Shown: positions 23,736 to 33,727, counted from the first letter of the stretch. The stretch: DNA of 64,000 nucleotides from Treponemataceae bacterium (GCA_024402495.1 JAKSTR010000003.1:1-64000); one strand, 5' to 3'. Numbers and translations: made by a program. The notes: generated by a model from the letters alone, not told the origin.

Positions 23736-25385
23736 TTATTTTAGCAGCTGCTTTTTTGCTAATTCAAGCACCACTAAAAAAGAATCCTGTCCACTTTTGT
23801 ACAAGTTTTTGTGCTGGCACCATGCCGCGAAAGGCAAAAAAGCCCTTTGCAAAGCGGCGTCGTGCAAAATATCAGCATTTTTTAACCGGGCAGAAAACCA
23901 TACTTTAAAATCGGCAAAATTAAAGTCCAGCTGAACAGTTTCAAATGTTTTTTTGCAATTAATTTGCCTTCTGGTTTGTAAAAATTTAGCAGAATTATCA
24001 AAAAAATTCTCTATTTTCTCTTCTTTGGCTTTATAAACTTTTACAGAAAAGTCTAAGTTTTCCAGATAATTTTTCAAAGAATCTTCGTAAGATTGCAAAA
24101 CTTCGCTTGTAAAAACGTTTTGGGCTTTTTCTATCAGTTCGGTTCTGAACATTAAGGCTGTAAATGCGGTTTCGCCGTTGTTCAGCCGTGTTGAATTATT
24201 GTAAAAAGTGTCGTCCAGATAAGAGGCTTTCGCGTAAGGTTTTCCCATGCTGTATGCAAAATCTGCACCATACAGAATAATTTTTTCAAAACCGCATTGC
24301 AGGGCAAAATCCACTGCTGCATTTGTTACAGTACCGGAATTGGTTTGTACAAAATTGAGAAGCGGAAGTTTTTTCTGTTCAAAATATTCGTTTACAATTT
24401 GCAAAAACGGGTGTGAATTTTGTGTAAAAACAACCTGGTTTTTATCTTGAACGCATTTTTTTGCGACAGCGGGCAGAGCACAAAGGTCATTTATAAAAAC
24501 TGTAGAATTTTCCTGGCATTTTTCAACAAAATGTCTGTAAGAAATATTTTGCCCGTCGATTGTCAGCACAACATCCGGCGTAATTTTATGCCGCAAAAGA
24601 ATTAAAGAAGCTGTATCTGTTGCGATAATAAAGTTTTCGCCGCGATTTTTGCAAAGATTTTTTATACTTTTATCTAAACTTGGACCGGCGGCAATTATGC
24701 TTGCATATTTTTTGTTTTTCAAATCAAAGGCGGCATAATTTTTTATTTCAGACAAAATTTGCAAATTTTCAAAAATATTGCGTTGCCATATTTTTCCAAA
24801 ATGTGCCTGCACCGAATAGTCGGCGCTGATTTTTTTTAGTGCCGACTTAATATCTGCATTTATTTTTTCAGTAACCTGCTGGTTGTGCTGTACCCAGACG
24901 CGGTTTTGCAATTGCAAAAAGTTTCCGTGTAATTGCGGCAAATAGAAAGAACACAATTTTTCACATACGGTCTGCGCGGTGCAAAGGCAAAAATTTTCGT
25001 TTTGCAATAAGATACTAAAATCAAAATCAAAAAAAAGCTGTTTTATGCTGGCGGCGTTAGTTTCAATTGCCAAAATGCGGCTTTGTTTTTTCTGCAATTC
25101 CAGCTCAATCGCTTTGCCGTTGCCCAGCCCTAAAACTGTCACAAAGCGCATAATTTCGTTTGGCTGGTGCGGCGGAAAAAAGTTTTCGGCTTCGCGCTGC
25201 GGGTTGTAAACCGAATACATTGCCTTGCCGTCGCTAAAAGCAGGAACTAATTCACCGGTTTTAGCACAAATGCTTCTATCGTAACAACTTAAATTGGTTT
25301 CACTGTTAATCGAATTGAATAAATTCGGGTCAACCAATTTTAAAGCTGTCATATTTTTTTCAAAAAAAACGTTATTCTGGCTCAT
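23736..25385 (-). CDS. Motility accessory factor (MAF, DUF115) protein 2
   Basis: A 549-aa protein with the MAF/DUF115 core: IIAAGPSLDKSIKNLCKN, IATDTASLILL, ITPDVVLTIDGQ, and further on TNAAVDFALQCGFEKIILYGADF. MAF proteins in Campylobacter, Aeromonas and Magnetospirillum transfer nonulosonic acids (pseudaminic or legionaminic acid) to flagellin before secretion. ATG at 25385 is taken rather than a TTG 12 nt upstream; the start overlaps the previous gene by 14 nt. It is a diverged paralogue of the neighbouring MAF protein. The acceptor here is inferred to be flagellin or another filament protein. Confidence 0.85.
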   Translation of the reverse strand: MSQNNVFFEKNMTALKLVDPNLFNSINSETNLSCYDRSICAKTGELVPAFSDGKAMYSVYNPQREAENFFPPHQPNEIMRFVTVLGLGNGKAIELELQKKQSRILAIETNAASIKQLFFDFDFSILLQNENFCLCTAQTVCEKLCSFYLPQLHGNFLQLQNRVWVQHNQQVTEKINADIKSALKKISADYSVQAHFGKIWQRNIFENLQILSEIKNYAAFDLKNKKYASIIAAGPSLDKSIKNLCKNRGENFIIATDTASLILLRHKITPDVVLTIDGQNISYRHFVEKCQENSTVFINDLCALPAVAKKCVQDKNQVVFTQNSHPFLQIVNEYFEQKKLPLLNFVQTNSGTVTNAAVDFALQCGFEKIILYGADFAYSMGKPYAKASYLDDTFYNNSTRLNNGETAFTALMFRTELIEKAQNVFTSEVLQSYEDSLKNYLENLDFSVKVYKAKEEKIENFFDNSAKFLQTRRQINCKKTFETVQLDFNFADFKVWFSARLKNADILHDAALQRAFLPFAAWCQHKNLYKSGQDSFLVVLELAKKQLLK

Positions 25386-26940
25386 ATTTTTCTGCAATTA
25401 AAATTAAATCTTCTATATTTTCAATTATTTTGCTGTACATTTCCTGCGTCATCGGGTTTTTGTTATGCTTCGCGTTTGCAAATTCTGTCAAGACAAAACT
25501 TTTATACCAGATTTCAATATTTTCGGGTACTTTGTCCAAAGTTTCTTTGTTGTTGAAAATTTGCGAAGTTTCTTCTATTAATTTGTTAAAATAATTTATC
25601 AGCAAGTTTTTGCGTTCTGTCTGGCTTGGCAGTTTTTGTTTTTCAAATTGAATGGTTTTAGGTTCACCTAAATTTGAAAAATTTTTGTTCAATGCCTGTT
25701 CAAATTCGTTTTCGTTCAAATTGCAAATTGAACCAAGATTGAAATTATAAGGCATTTTTGTCGGAAAAACTCTAAAAACTCTATTTTTCAATTTTTCACT
25801 TTGCGCGATAAACCAGTTTTTGTATAATTCCAAACTTGCAGAATGAAAAGTTGAAGCGGCACAGCGGTTTTCCAGCGGCGAAAGCCTAAAATCGTTTACG
25901 TCGTTTCTAATTTCCTGCTGGTTTGGCTGGCTGTGCTGAAAACCTTTTGAACTGGATAAATCGAGCCCGATGCAGAAAATATTTGAACTTGACAAATTGA
26001 GCGCCAAAGTTGCCGCCGTACCGCTAACGGTTCCGTTCCTCAATGCCGGCGCAGTTTTTATTTTGCAAATTTCGTAAAGTATTTTTTCCGGCGCGTCGCC
26101 GTAAGCCAGCGGTATAATTGAAGAATTTTCCAAAAGTTGAGAATAAAAAGCGCCTTCCGCCGTGGCAAAAACCGGAATATTTTTCCGGCTGGAAATTTTT
26201 TCAATAATCTGCAAATGTTCTTTTGCCCAAAAACCGCCGTCGGTAGAAATAACTGCATCGGGATAAATGCCTGCGTGTATCAAGGGCAGGGCAGCGGAAG
26301 AAACTGCAAGCAGAAAAAACTTTTGGCGGTTTTCTTTTAAAATATTGTAAAAATATTTTAACCGCGGACCGGAAGCTGCCAGAACAATTGGCAAGTTTGT
26401 TCTAATATTTTCGATTGAAAGCAAATTTGGGGTTTTCAGGCAAAATTGCAAAGAATTTTTTACCCAGCGCTTGTTAAAAAATATTCGCGTTCCCAAAACA
26501 TCCCGCGACATTTTTACAAAATCTTTTATTTCGTTCCAGGCGTATTCATATTCTTTTGGGTAAGCATTTTCAGAAGGTTTCCACGATAAAAACATGCAAA
26601 GATTCAAATCTTCTTCTTCAACAAAATTAAAAAGTTCGTCTTTCAGGCTTTTTGCAAAATCAATATAAAAGCATTTTGCCCAATTTGAAGAATATTTTTC
26701 AAAAGATTTGCTGTATTGAATTGCGCAAATTTTTGCATTTGGAAACTTTGTATTGAAAAATTTTACGGTGTGGTCTAAGCAGGCACCTGTTAAAAAAATA
26801 TATTTGGGCTCAAAATCGCTTTCAATGGTTGAAACAAAACGTTCAGCTTCTTTTTGCGGGTTATAGTTTGAATGCAAAAAATATTCGTTCAATTTACAAG
26901 AAAAATCACCATTTTTGGCATTAAAAAATATTTCGTTCAA
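25372..26940 (-). CDS. Motility accessory factor (MAF, DUF115) protein 1
   Basis: A 522-aa DUF115-type protein. It shows LPIVLAASGPRLKYFYNIL, AVSSAALPLIHAGIYPDAVISTDGG, and GTAATLALNLSSSNIFCIGLDLSS, in the same order as its neighbour. The TTG start at 26940 forms a TTGA overlap with the stop of the upstream gene, so translation is coupled. The family relation to 6-hydroxymethylpterin pyrophosphokinase (MptE) is a fold similarity only; glycosyl transfer is the likelier role by family knowledge. Confidence 0.83.
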   Translation of the reverse strand: MNEIFFNAKNGDFSCKLNEYFLHSNYNPQKEAERFVSTIESDFEPKYIFLTGACLDHTVKFFNTKFPNAKICAIQYSKSFEKYSSNWAKCFYIDFAKSLKDELFNFVEEEDLNLCMFLSWKPSENAYPKEYEYAWNEIKDFVKMSRDVLGTRIFFNKRWVKNSLQFCLKTPNLLSIENIRTNLPIVLAASGPRLKYFYNILKENRQKFFLLAVSSAALPLIHAGIYPDAVISTDGGFWAKEHLQIIEKISSRKNIPVFATAEGAFYSQLLENSSIIPLAYGDAPEKILYEICKIKTAPALRNGTVSGTAATLALNLSSSNIFCIGLDLSSSKGFQHSQPNQQEIRNDVNDFRLSPLENRCAASTFHSASLELYKNWFIAQSEKLKNRVFRVFPTKMPYNFNLGSICNLNENEFEQALNKNFSNLGEPKTIQFEKQKLPSQTERKNLLINYFNKLIEETSQIFNNKETLDKVPENIEIWYKSFVLTEFANAKHNKNPMTQEMYSKIIENIEDLILIAEKYEPE

Positions 26941-27908
26941 AATTGCCTTCTTGTAATATTTATAAAATTCATTATTTCATCGCAATCTTTGGAAAATCCG
27001 TTAAGTTCAAATGTAATTTTATCAAGCTCGTTTTGGTTAAAATATTTTTCAATTTCGGCAGAAAATTTTTTTAAGAATGTTGAAAAATTAAATTTTTTAT
27101 TTGAAAAAATCAAATAATTGAAATGTGAAAAATCTTGTTGGGTGTAAAAATAATTTTCACAAACAAAATCGTTAAAAATTTTCAAAAAGCAATTCTGTAA
27201 TATCATCGAATCTGTTTTTGTGTTGTGTATGCAAAGTTCGTCATAAAAGATGGATAAATTGAACTTTAGCATCAAGCAGGTTAAATTGCGGTTTATGCAT
27301 TTTTCCAAAATATCGTCTTCGTAAAATACTGTATTTTTTTCTAATGAAAGTTTAGAGTCGCTGTAATACTTTGAAATGTTTAGCAGATGTTCAGAAATAT
27401 AATCAAAATTGTCATCAATTTGGTCTAATATATGGTCTGTTAATGCTTCGTTTTTTTCTTGCTGGCTTGCAATTACAATGCAATTTTTAAAATCGCCAAT
27501 ATTTACAGTTTTAATATGCAGTATTTTGATATTTTCTCTGTCTTCGGCAGAAAAAAGCTGCAAAAAAGATTCAATATTTTGAGAATCCTGTGTGTACCAT
27601 GTATTTTCTTCCAGTTGACAGTTACAGGCATTATGCCAAAAATCAAAAGCGCAGTTACTTTGCAGGGTAGTATCGAAACTGTAGCCGTGATTGAATATTA
27701 AATTATAATTTTTGCCGAAAGGCAGGTAAAAACCAAACTGCGCTACACCTGATGAATTAAAAAAATTGTGCAGCTGTTTAAACGGGTATTCAAATAATTT
27801 TTTTTCATTGCTCTGTAAATTTGAAAAAGTACAGCAGGTGTTATCTGCTGTACTTTCCAAATTACCTAGTCTTTGTTGAATTGAATCACTTCGACTTAGT
27901 AAACCCAT
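26937..27908 (-). CDS. Hypothetical protein of the acidic-protein/MAF operon
   Basis: A 323-aa soluble protein that is not recognised. It is rich in Asn, Phe and Tyr. The first 30 residues are polar (RSDSIQQRLGNLESTADN). The middle shows FGFYLPFGKNYNLIFNHGYSFD, which faintly resembles a PAS or GAF-like sensor fold. There is no signal peptide and no TM helix. It starts 3 nt after the acidic-protein stop and its own stop overlaps the MAF1 start, so it belongs firmly to this operon. Confidence 0.7.
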   Translation of the reverse strand: MGLLSRSDSIQQRLGNLESTADNTCCTFSNLQSNEKKLFEYPFKQLHNFFNSSGVAQFGFYLPFGKNYNLIFNHGYSFDTTLQSNCAFDFWHNACNCQLEENTWYTQDSQNIESFLQLFSAEDRENIKILHIKTVNIGDFKNCIVIASQQEKNEALTDHILDQIDDNFDYISEHLLNISKYYSDSKLSLEKNTVFYEDDILEKCINRNLTCLMLKFNLSIFYDELCIHNTKTDSMILQNCFLKIFNDFVCENYFYTQQDFSHFNYLIFSNKKFNFSTFLKKFSAEIEKYFNQNELDKITFELNGFSKDCDEIMNFINITRRQF

Positions 27909-27911
27909 AGA

Positions 27912-30900
27912 TTAAGAAAGTCCCAACTCCTTAAAGAGTTTTTTATAGGTTTCAAAATAACTAGATTTTGCAAACTCTTCAATCTTTTCGTCTGGCAAGT
28001 TTTCCAAAAGCTGATCCATGTAAACCAATACTGATTTAATCTCATCTTTCAAATCGGTATTCATTGGTTCTTTTTCAGCAATTGCGTTTGCTTTGTCGTA
28101 AATTGATTCTTTATTTTCTGGTTCTGCTGGTTCTGTTTCAGCAGCAGGTTCTTCTACTGGCTGTTCTGCAACTTCATCGGCAGCAGTTTCAGCAGTTTCT
28201 TCTGTTTCAGTAACAGGTTCGTCCCACTGTTCGCCTTCAAAAACTGTTTCAACAGGAGTTTCTTCAGGTTCTGCAAATGTACCGGATTCTGCAAGTTCAT
28301 CATTTTCAGCTTCATCAGTATCAATTTCAATTACAGAATCGTCTGCAACTTCATTAACACTTTCTTCTACTGGTTCTGTTTCTGCAGCAGGTTCTTCTAC
28401 AGGCTGATCGATTTCAATTTCTTCAATTCCTGTTTCAGTATTTTCTGCTGGTTCTGTTTCTGCTTCGCTTGCTTCAACTGTTACTTCATCATCAGCATCA
28501 ATTACAATTTCTTCTGTCGGTTCTTCAACAACTACTTCAGAATCATCTGCAATTTCTTCTGATACTGTATCTTCAGCAGCTTCTGCTTCTACAGCAGGTT
28601 CTTCTTCTATAGAAGGAATCTCAATTTCTGTTTCATCAATTGGTTCTATTTCTATAGATTCTTCAATATTTTCTTCTGCTACAGGTTCAGAAACTTCATC
28701 AATATTTGTTTCTTCCTGCAAATATGCAAGTTTATCCTCAGAAATTGAATCAGAAGAAACTTCATCGCTTGTTGTATCAACAAAATAATCTTCGTCTGCG
28801 TTAACAGCCGGTTCTTCACTTGCTTCAACTGTTTCAGAAACCAAATCGTCAACTTTTGGTACTTCAATTTCATCTGGAACTGATTCGGCAGGTTCCTCTT
28901 CAAACTGAACGTCACCAATTACAGGGTCTGAAACTTCGTCGTTATAAGCTTCATCAACTTCTGCGTGCAAAGCAGCTACGCTTTCTGGAATTGCCTGCTG
29001 TTCTGCTTCAACTTCGGCTGTGTTATCAACATATTCCTCTGTAAAATCGGCACAGTTAAGAATATTACCAAGTTCATCATCAGAAAGGGCAATAGTTTCA
29101 TCATCTGAATCGTTGTCAAAAAATCCATTTGAAGCTTCAGGGATAGACTCTGGAATAATGTCTTCAACACTTTCTGTATCGCCTTCCTGTTCCTCTACAG
29201 GAGCTTCTTCCGAAACAATTTCTTCATTTACGGTCAAATCATCTTCAATTACCGATTCTTCAACAGGTTCCTGAACTGGTTCAACAGCTACTTCTTCAAC
29301 TACAGATTCTGCTTTTACACTTTCACGTGTTTTGGCAAGTTCTGTTTTTAACAGAGAAATCTCATTTCGGAGCATGGACAATTCGTTGGAAATTTGTTTT
29401 AGTACAGATTCTGAACTAAGAGCAGAAAGAACAGAACCTTCGTTTTCAGGTGCTGCACTTTGTGCATTTTCCTCTGATGTTTGTGAAATGTCATCAAAAT
29501 TCATTTTTTGCTCATCCTCCATTGGTTCAGTATACTTCGATTCTTGGGTATTATCAAGCAAATTGTTATTTACCGTATTTTCAGCCAGACCAGCTGTAAC
29601 CGGGGTGTCGGGCAGGGTAGCTTCAAAAGAATCTTCTGTTAATTCCAGCGGCGCATTTTCATTTTCTTCATCAAATGAAAGGTCGCTGATTTCTGAAACT
29701 TCTTCCACATCTTCTTCTATCTGCTCAATTACCGGCAATTCTTCATCAAGTTCTGCGTCAACAGCACTTTCTTCTTCATTTAAAACATCGTCAAAAACGC
29801 CGCCCGCAATACCAGCTGTAACGGCTGTATCAGGCAAAACGGCTTCAAAAGAATCTTCTGTCAAATCAGTAATTTCGTCGCTGCCGGCATTATCTTCAAA
29901 ATCGTCCGGATTATTTACGGTTTCGTTTGTATTTTCTGCTTCAACAACCGGCATTTCTTCAAAGGTTTCTGCATTTTCTTCAATATTAATGTCGCTAACG
30001 TTTGTATCAGACAAAATATCATCAAAAGCTGCGTCTTCAATTACTGCTTCAGCGGCTGGTTCTGCGGAAACTTCAGCCGGTTCGCTGTTTGGAAATTCTG
30101 CAAAATCATCAAATTGTTCTATAGAATTTTCAGAATCTTCAAAGTTTTCCTGCAATTCACTATTTTCAACTGGTTCATTTTCAGAATTGTTAAAATCTTC
30201 AATATTGTCAAAAACCGGCAAATCATCTTCTGTCAAAAGCTCGTCGTCGGCATTTTCGTTTTTGCTGCTGATAATTTTTTCTGCGGCAAAAGCTGCGGCA
30301 CCTAATCCGGCAGCGGCAATACCAAGCATTTCCGGCGAAATGGCTGGCTTTTTTTCTTCAATATTACTTAATTCCTGATTTTGCTTTTCCATTGCTTCCT
30401 CGTTAGAAATTTCTGCAATTTCTGACGTATTTTCAGAAATTTCTTCGCTAAGCACTGGCTGTGCATCATCGTCAATTGAAAAAACATCAGAATTCGAATT
30501 ATTTTCTTCTATATTATCGTCAAAATTCTGATTTTCCTCTAAATTTTCTTCTTCACTTGGCAGTTCATTCTGCATTTCGTCAGCAAAATCCGTGTTTTCT
30601 TCCGGTATCAGGTCTTCAAAACTCATTTCGTCAATTGAATTACCTGCGTCCGGTGTTTCAATCAAATCAGTTTTTTTTTCAAAAGCATCAGAATTTTCTG
30701 ACGGGTTTTCGTTCTGCAAATTATCTGCGTCGAAACTTACGCCCAAATCTGCAAGTTCGTTAAAAAGTGCGTCTTCATCGCTTTCAGCTTTTTTAGGCGC
30801 AGCCGAAGAACTTTCGTCGTAGATTTCTGCGTCATTGAATAAACTTTCGTAGAACGAATCATCTTCAGAATTATCCAGCGCCGGACCGCGGATTCCGTTA

Positions 30901-32846
30901 TCTTCAATTGGGCGCTGCATTGCAATTTTTGCGCCGTTTTCGTCAATTGTCGTACCGAAAATTGGAATATTTTCGTCGTCGCCGCTGTCGCTTTCAACTT
31001 TTTGAGAAATCTGGGTAATTTTAACGTCTTCTTCTGCAACCGTGATATTGTAGTCAATCTGGGTATTGATTTTATTTGCGTGGGCTTTTTCGGCTTCAAT
31101 ATTCGGTCCGTTATCCGAAAACAGCAAATCGTCAAATTCGGTAACTTCGTCAAATACGGTTTCGCCTGTTGGGGCTGGCGCTACAGCGCTTTCGCCGTTT
31201 GCTTCTGCAAACATCTGTTCAAAATCGCTGGCGGCACTGGCGCTTTCATCCTGAACATTTGCAAAAAGCTCGTCAAAATTGTCTGCGCTTATACCGGCGT
31301 CGCTTGTTGCATCATCGCCGAAGAATTCTTCAAAGTTGCTGGAATCTTCAATGCGGTCGCTGGCATCAGATTCAATGTTGTCAATGTACTGGTCGTCAAA
31401 CTCAAGCTCAATGTCAACGGAATCTTCGTCCAGAATGTCCGATTTTTCTTCTTTGCCGCCGCCAAATTCGCCGTTAAGTTCTGCCAGAAAATCGTCGGTA
31501 ACATCAAAGCCGCCGTCGGCACTTAATCCGAATTGTGCCGAAACATCTTCGCCACCGCCTAAAAAGTCATCCAGCGAAACTTCGGTTTCTCCGCCGGCGT
31601 TCGGGGCAGGAGCATCATTATTTTCAAAGGCAGAAATATCAAAATCGGCAAACCCGTCCATTGAAATTTCAGACATATCTGGAAGTGATGATTTTTCTTC
31701 AATATTCTGTGTTTCTGTTGAGGTTTCTTTTGTTTCTTCTGCAAAACTGGGCAAATCAATTTCTTCGGTTTCTATGCAGCTGTTCGGGGTTTCAAAACTG
31801 GTATTTTTTGCTGCGTCAAAATCCTGCAAGTCGGCAGGTTCAATTTTATCGTCTTCGCAATTCAGTGCCGAAAGTTCCGCAGGCATTTCATCGATGCTGT
31901 CAAGTTCAATGGTGGAACTTGCGCCAGATTCGGCTGGTTCTGGTACAACCGGCACGTCAATTTCTTCAAATGAATCAGTGTTTTCGCTTTCAAAAACGTC
32001 CGCAAAATCTTCATTTTGCACGTTTTCTTCTATATCTTCTTCAATTTCGTTTTTTTCTTCCATAAAAGAATCAAAAGAAGTTCCTGCGCCATCGTCCAAA
32101 TCAACGTCCAGAATCGAATGGTCAACATCTCTGTCCAGACTGTCCAGATTTGCTTCAACTTCTTCGTCAATGTCTTCAAGCTTATCGTTAAATTCAAAAT
32201 CGTCGTCAGTTTCCACCGGCGAAGCTAAATCAAAATCCGGTAAAGGCGGCAGTTCGGCTTTAATTGGGGTTGGGGTAGCGTCTTCAATTGAAGCATCTTC
32301 CAGATCAAAATCCGGCGACGGCGCAATCTGGTCTTGGGTAAAGGTTTCGTCCTGAATATCGTCAATATTCTGTACAAAATCGCTGCCAAATTCGGCGGGC
32401 ACTTCAGAGGAACGGTCAAAACTGTCGTCCAGTTCTTCAAAATCAATGGAATCAAACTCAGTTTTTTCCAGATCTTTTTCAACAAGCTCGTCAGAAGGCT
32501 TAAAAGGCTCTTCATCTTCAAAACCAAATTCAGAACTCAAATCAATTTCTTCGTTGTCTTCTATATTTTCATTTTCAGCTGGCGTGCTTACTTGCGGTTC
32601 TGTAAAATCTTCTTCTATAAATGTTTCGGGAATGTCATCAAGGGTTTCTTCGGCGGCAGATTCAACCGGCATTGAGTTTGCTTCGACAAAATTAAACGAA
32701 TCTGTGGCTTCTTCTGCAATTGTGTCTTGCGCCGTATCGAAATTTTCGCTGATTTCTTCCGGTTCCTTAGAAATCCAGATACCGAATTCTTCCAAATTTT
32801 GTTGAGCTGAATCAGAATTTAATTTGTCGTTTGTGTCGAAAGCCAT
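27912..32846 (-). CDS. Giant acidic Glu/Asp-rich protein, 1644 aa
   Basis: A very large, highly acidic protein with no known domain over most of its length. Near residues 838-856 lies an Ala/Gly-rich hydrophobic stretch (MLGIAAAGLGAAAFAAEKII), and near 1140-1180 a coiled coil (SNELSMLRNEISLLKTELAK). The last 60 residues are helical, ending YKKLFKELGLS. Internal repeats include LTEDSFEA-LPDT-VTAG twice, and VEEPAAETEP-type units three times near the C-terminus. There is no signal peptide. GGAG precedes the ATG, and TATAAT lies at 32884-32879. It heads the operon with the MAF genes. Role unknown; an intracellular scaffold is one possibility. Confidence 0.85.
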   Translation of the reverse strand: MAFDTNDKLNSDSAQQNLEEFGIWISKEPEEISENFDTAQDTIAEEATDSFNFVEANSMPVESAAEETLDDIPETFIEEDFTEPQVSTPAENENIEDNEEIDLSSEFGFEDEEPFKPSDELVEKDLEKTEFDSIDFEELDDSFDRSSEVPAEFGSDFVQNIDDIQDETFTQDQIAPSPDFDLEDASIEDATPTPIKAELPPLPDFDLASPVETDDDFEFNDKLEDIDEEVEANLDSLDRDVDHSILDVDLDDGAGTSFDSFMEEKNEIEEDIEENVQNEDFADVFESENTDSFEEIDVPVVPEPAESGASSTIELDSIDEMPAELSALNCEDDKIEPADLQDFDAAKNTSFETPNSCIETEEIDLPSFAEETKETSTETQNIEEKSSLPDMSEISMDGFADFDISAFENNDAPAPNAGGETEVSLDDFLGGGEDVSAQFGLSADGGFDVTDDFLAELNGEFGGGKEEKSDILDEDSVDIELEFDDQYIDNIESDASDRIEDSSNFEEFFGDDATSDAGISADNFDELFANVQDESASAASDFEQMFAEANGESAVAPAPTGETVFDEVTEFDDLLFSDNGPNIEAEKAHANKINTQIDYNITVAEEDVKITQISQKVESDSGDDENIPIFGTTIDENGAKIAMQRPIEDNGIRGPALDNSEDDSFYESLFNDAEIYDESSSAAPKKAESDEDALFNELADLGVSFDADNLQNENPSENSDAFEKKTDLIETPDAGNSIDEMSFEDLIPEENTDFADEMQNELPSEEENLEENQNFDDNIEENNSNSDVFSIDDDAQPVLSEEISENTSEIAEISNEEAMEKQNQELSNIEEKKPAISPEMLGIAAAGLGAAAFAAEKIISSKNENADDELLTEDDLPVFDNIEDFNNSENEPVENSELQENFEDSENSIEQFDDFAEFPNSEPAEVSAEPAAEAVIEDAAFDDILSDTNVSDINIEENAETFEEMPVVEAENTNETVNNPDDFEDNAGSDEITDLTEDSFEAVLPDTAVTAGIAGGVFDDVLNEEESAVDAELDEELPVIEQIEEDVEEVSEISDLSFDEENENAPLELTEDSFEATLPDTPVTAGLAENTVNNNLLDNTQESKYTEPMEDEQKMNFDDISQTSEENAQSAAPENEGSVLSALSSESVLKQISNELSMLRNEISLLKTELAKTRESVKAESVVEEVAVEPVQEPVEESVIEDDLTVNEEIVSEEAPVEEQEGDTESVEDIIPESIPEASNGFFDNDSDDETIALSDDELGNILNCADFTEEYVDNTAEVEAEQQAIPESVAALHAEVDEAYNDEVSDPVIGDVQFEEEPAESVPDEIEVPKVDDLVSETVEASEEPAVNADEDYFVDTTSDEVSSDSISEDKLAYLQEETNIDEVSEPVAEENIEESIEIEPIDETEIEIPSIEEEPAVEAEAAEDTVSEEIADDSEVVVEEPTEEIVIDADDEVTVEASEAETEPAENTETGIEEIEIDQPVEEPAAETEPVEESVNEVADDSVIEIDTDEAENDELAESGTFAEPEETPVETVFEGEQWDEPVTETEETAETAADEVAEQPVEEPAAETEPAEPENKESIYDKANAIAEKEPMNTDLKDEIKSVLVYMDQLLENLPDEKIEEFAKSSYFETYKKLFKELGLS

Positions 32847-33241
32847 AAAAACTCCACAAGGCTGAAACTTTTGCTAAAATTATAGCATATTTGTTTTAAG
32901 TTGTGTCACTTTTTTCCCGATAAAGCGAAACTTAAAACTTTCCAGTTTGTTTTTCGGCACAAAAGCAAAATTTGCCCATATCGGAATTTAATTTTTTTTA
33001 TTTAGTTTTTTTTGAAAAATATTTTCAAAAACTTTTTCTTTTCAGTTTGCAGAAAGCTGGCTGAAAGTTGGCAGATTCTGCGCTGAAAAAATATCCATTT
33101 TAATTAAAAAAATAGAGATTTTAGAGAAATTTGTTAAACTTTTTTTTAGTTTGCCGATTATAAAACATTTTAAACAAATTTATTCATTTTGTTGGCGTTG
33201 GGTGGGTGTGGAAATTTTGAATTCATGCCGTTATTAAGGGC
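32847..33241. other. Divergent AT-rich intergenic region
   Basis: About 395 bp between the divergent acidic-protein operon and the FtsB-like gene. The minus-strand -10 box TATAAT is at 32884-32879, giving a leader of about 26 nt with GGAG before the ATG. Long A/T runs fill 32990-33180. TATAAA near 33158 could serve the plus-strand gene. No ORF or RNA was recognised. Confidence 0.5.
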
Positions 33242-33727
33242 ATGTCACGGATAAAAGTTTTAGTGGCCGCATTTTTAGGCACTTTAGCCTATGTTTTTGT
33301 TTCTGTCGGGTTTGGGCCTGAAGGTTTTTGGGCTTCACAGCAGCTTGACGAACAGAAACAGATAATTTCGGCCAATTTGCAGCACATTCAACAAGTAAAC
33401 GAAAATTTAACGCTGGAACAAAAAGGTCTGAAAGTTGACCCGGATGTAATTGCGGCGTATGCAAAAAAACTTGGCTATATTTATCCTGACGAAAAACTTA
33501 TCCGCTTAAAGGGCATTTCGTCGCCAACGGATTTTGTACCCGAAACCGGTACGCCGATTACGATTGGAAAAATTAATTTTGTACCCGAATGGTTGTGCAA
33601 ATTAAGCGGAATTTTCATTTTTTGCTGCTTTATGACAATTTTTGCAATGCAGGAATTGCGTAAAAAATTGCAGGTAAAAAACGCAGAAAGATTTAATTAT
33701 TATGAAAATCCTCAAACAGCAATCTAA
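33242..33727 (+). CDS. FtsB/DivIC-like septum-formation protein with extra TM helix
   Basis: A 161-aa membrane protein. A TM helix at residues 5-25 is followed by a coiled coil (LDEQKQIISANLQHIQQVNENL), then YAKKLGYIYPDEKLIRLKG, the characteristic end of DivIC/FtsB domains. Unlike typical members (about 90-110 aa) it carries a second TM helix at about 115-133 (LSGIFIFCCFMTIFAM) and a short charged tail. By family knowledge it would join the FtsL/FtsB/FtsQ division complex. AAGGG at 33236-33240 is very close to the ATG. The end overlaps tsaC by 26 nt. Confidence 0.75.
   Translation: MSRIKVLVAAFLGTLAYVFVSVGFGPEGFWASQQLDEQKQIISANLQHIQQVNENLTLEQKGLKVDPDVIAAYAKKLGYIYPDEKLIRLKGISSPTDFVPETGTPITIGKINFVPEWLCKLSGIFIFCCFMTIFAMQELRKKLQVKNAERFNYYENPQTAI

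Noticed and set aside
29332-32355. Long Ser-rich plus-strand open frames opposite the acidic protein (about 29332-30378 and 31279-32355)
   Set aside because: Glu and Asp codons of the minus-strand gene read as Ser, Phe and Leu codons on the other strand. No ribosome site, no domain, and low complexity.
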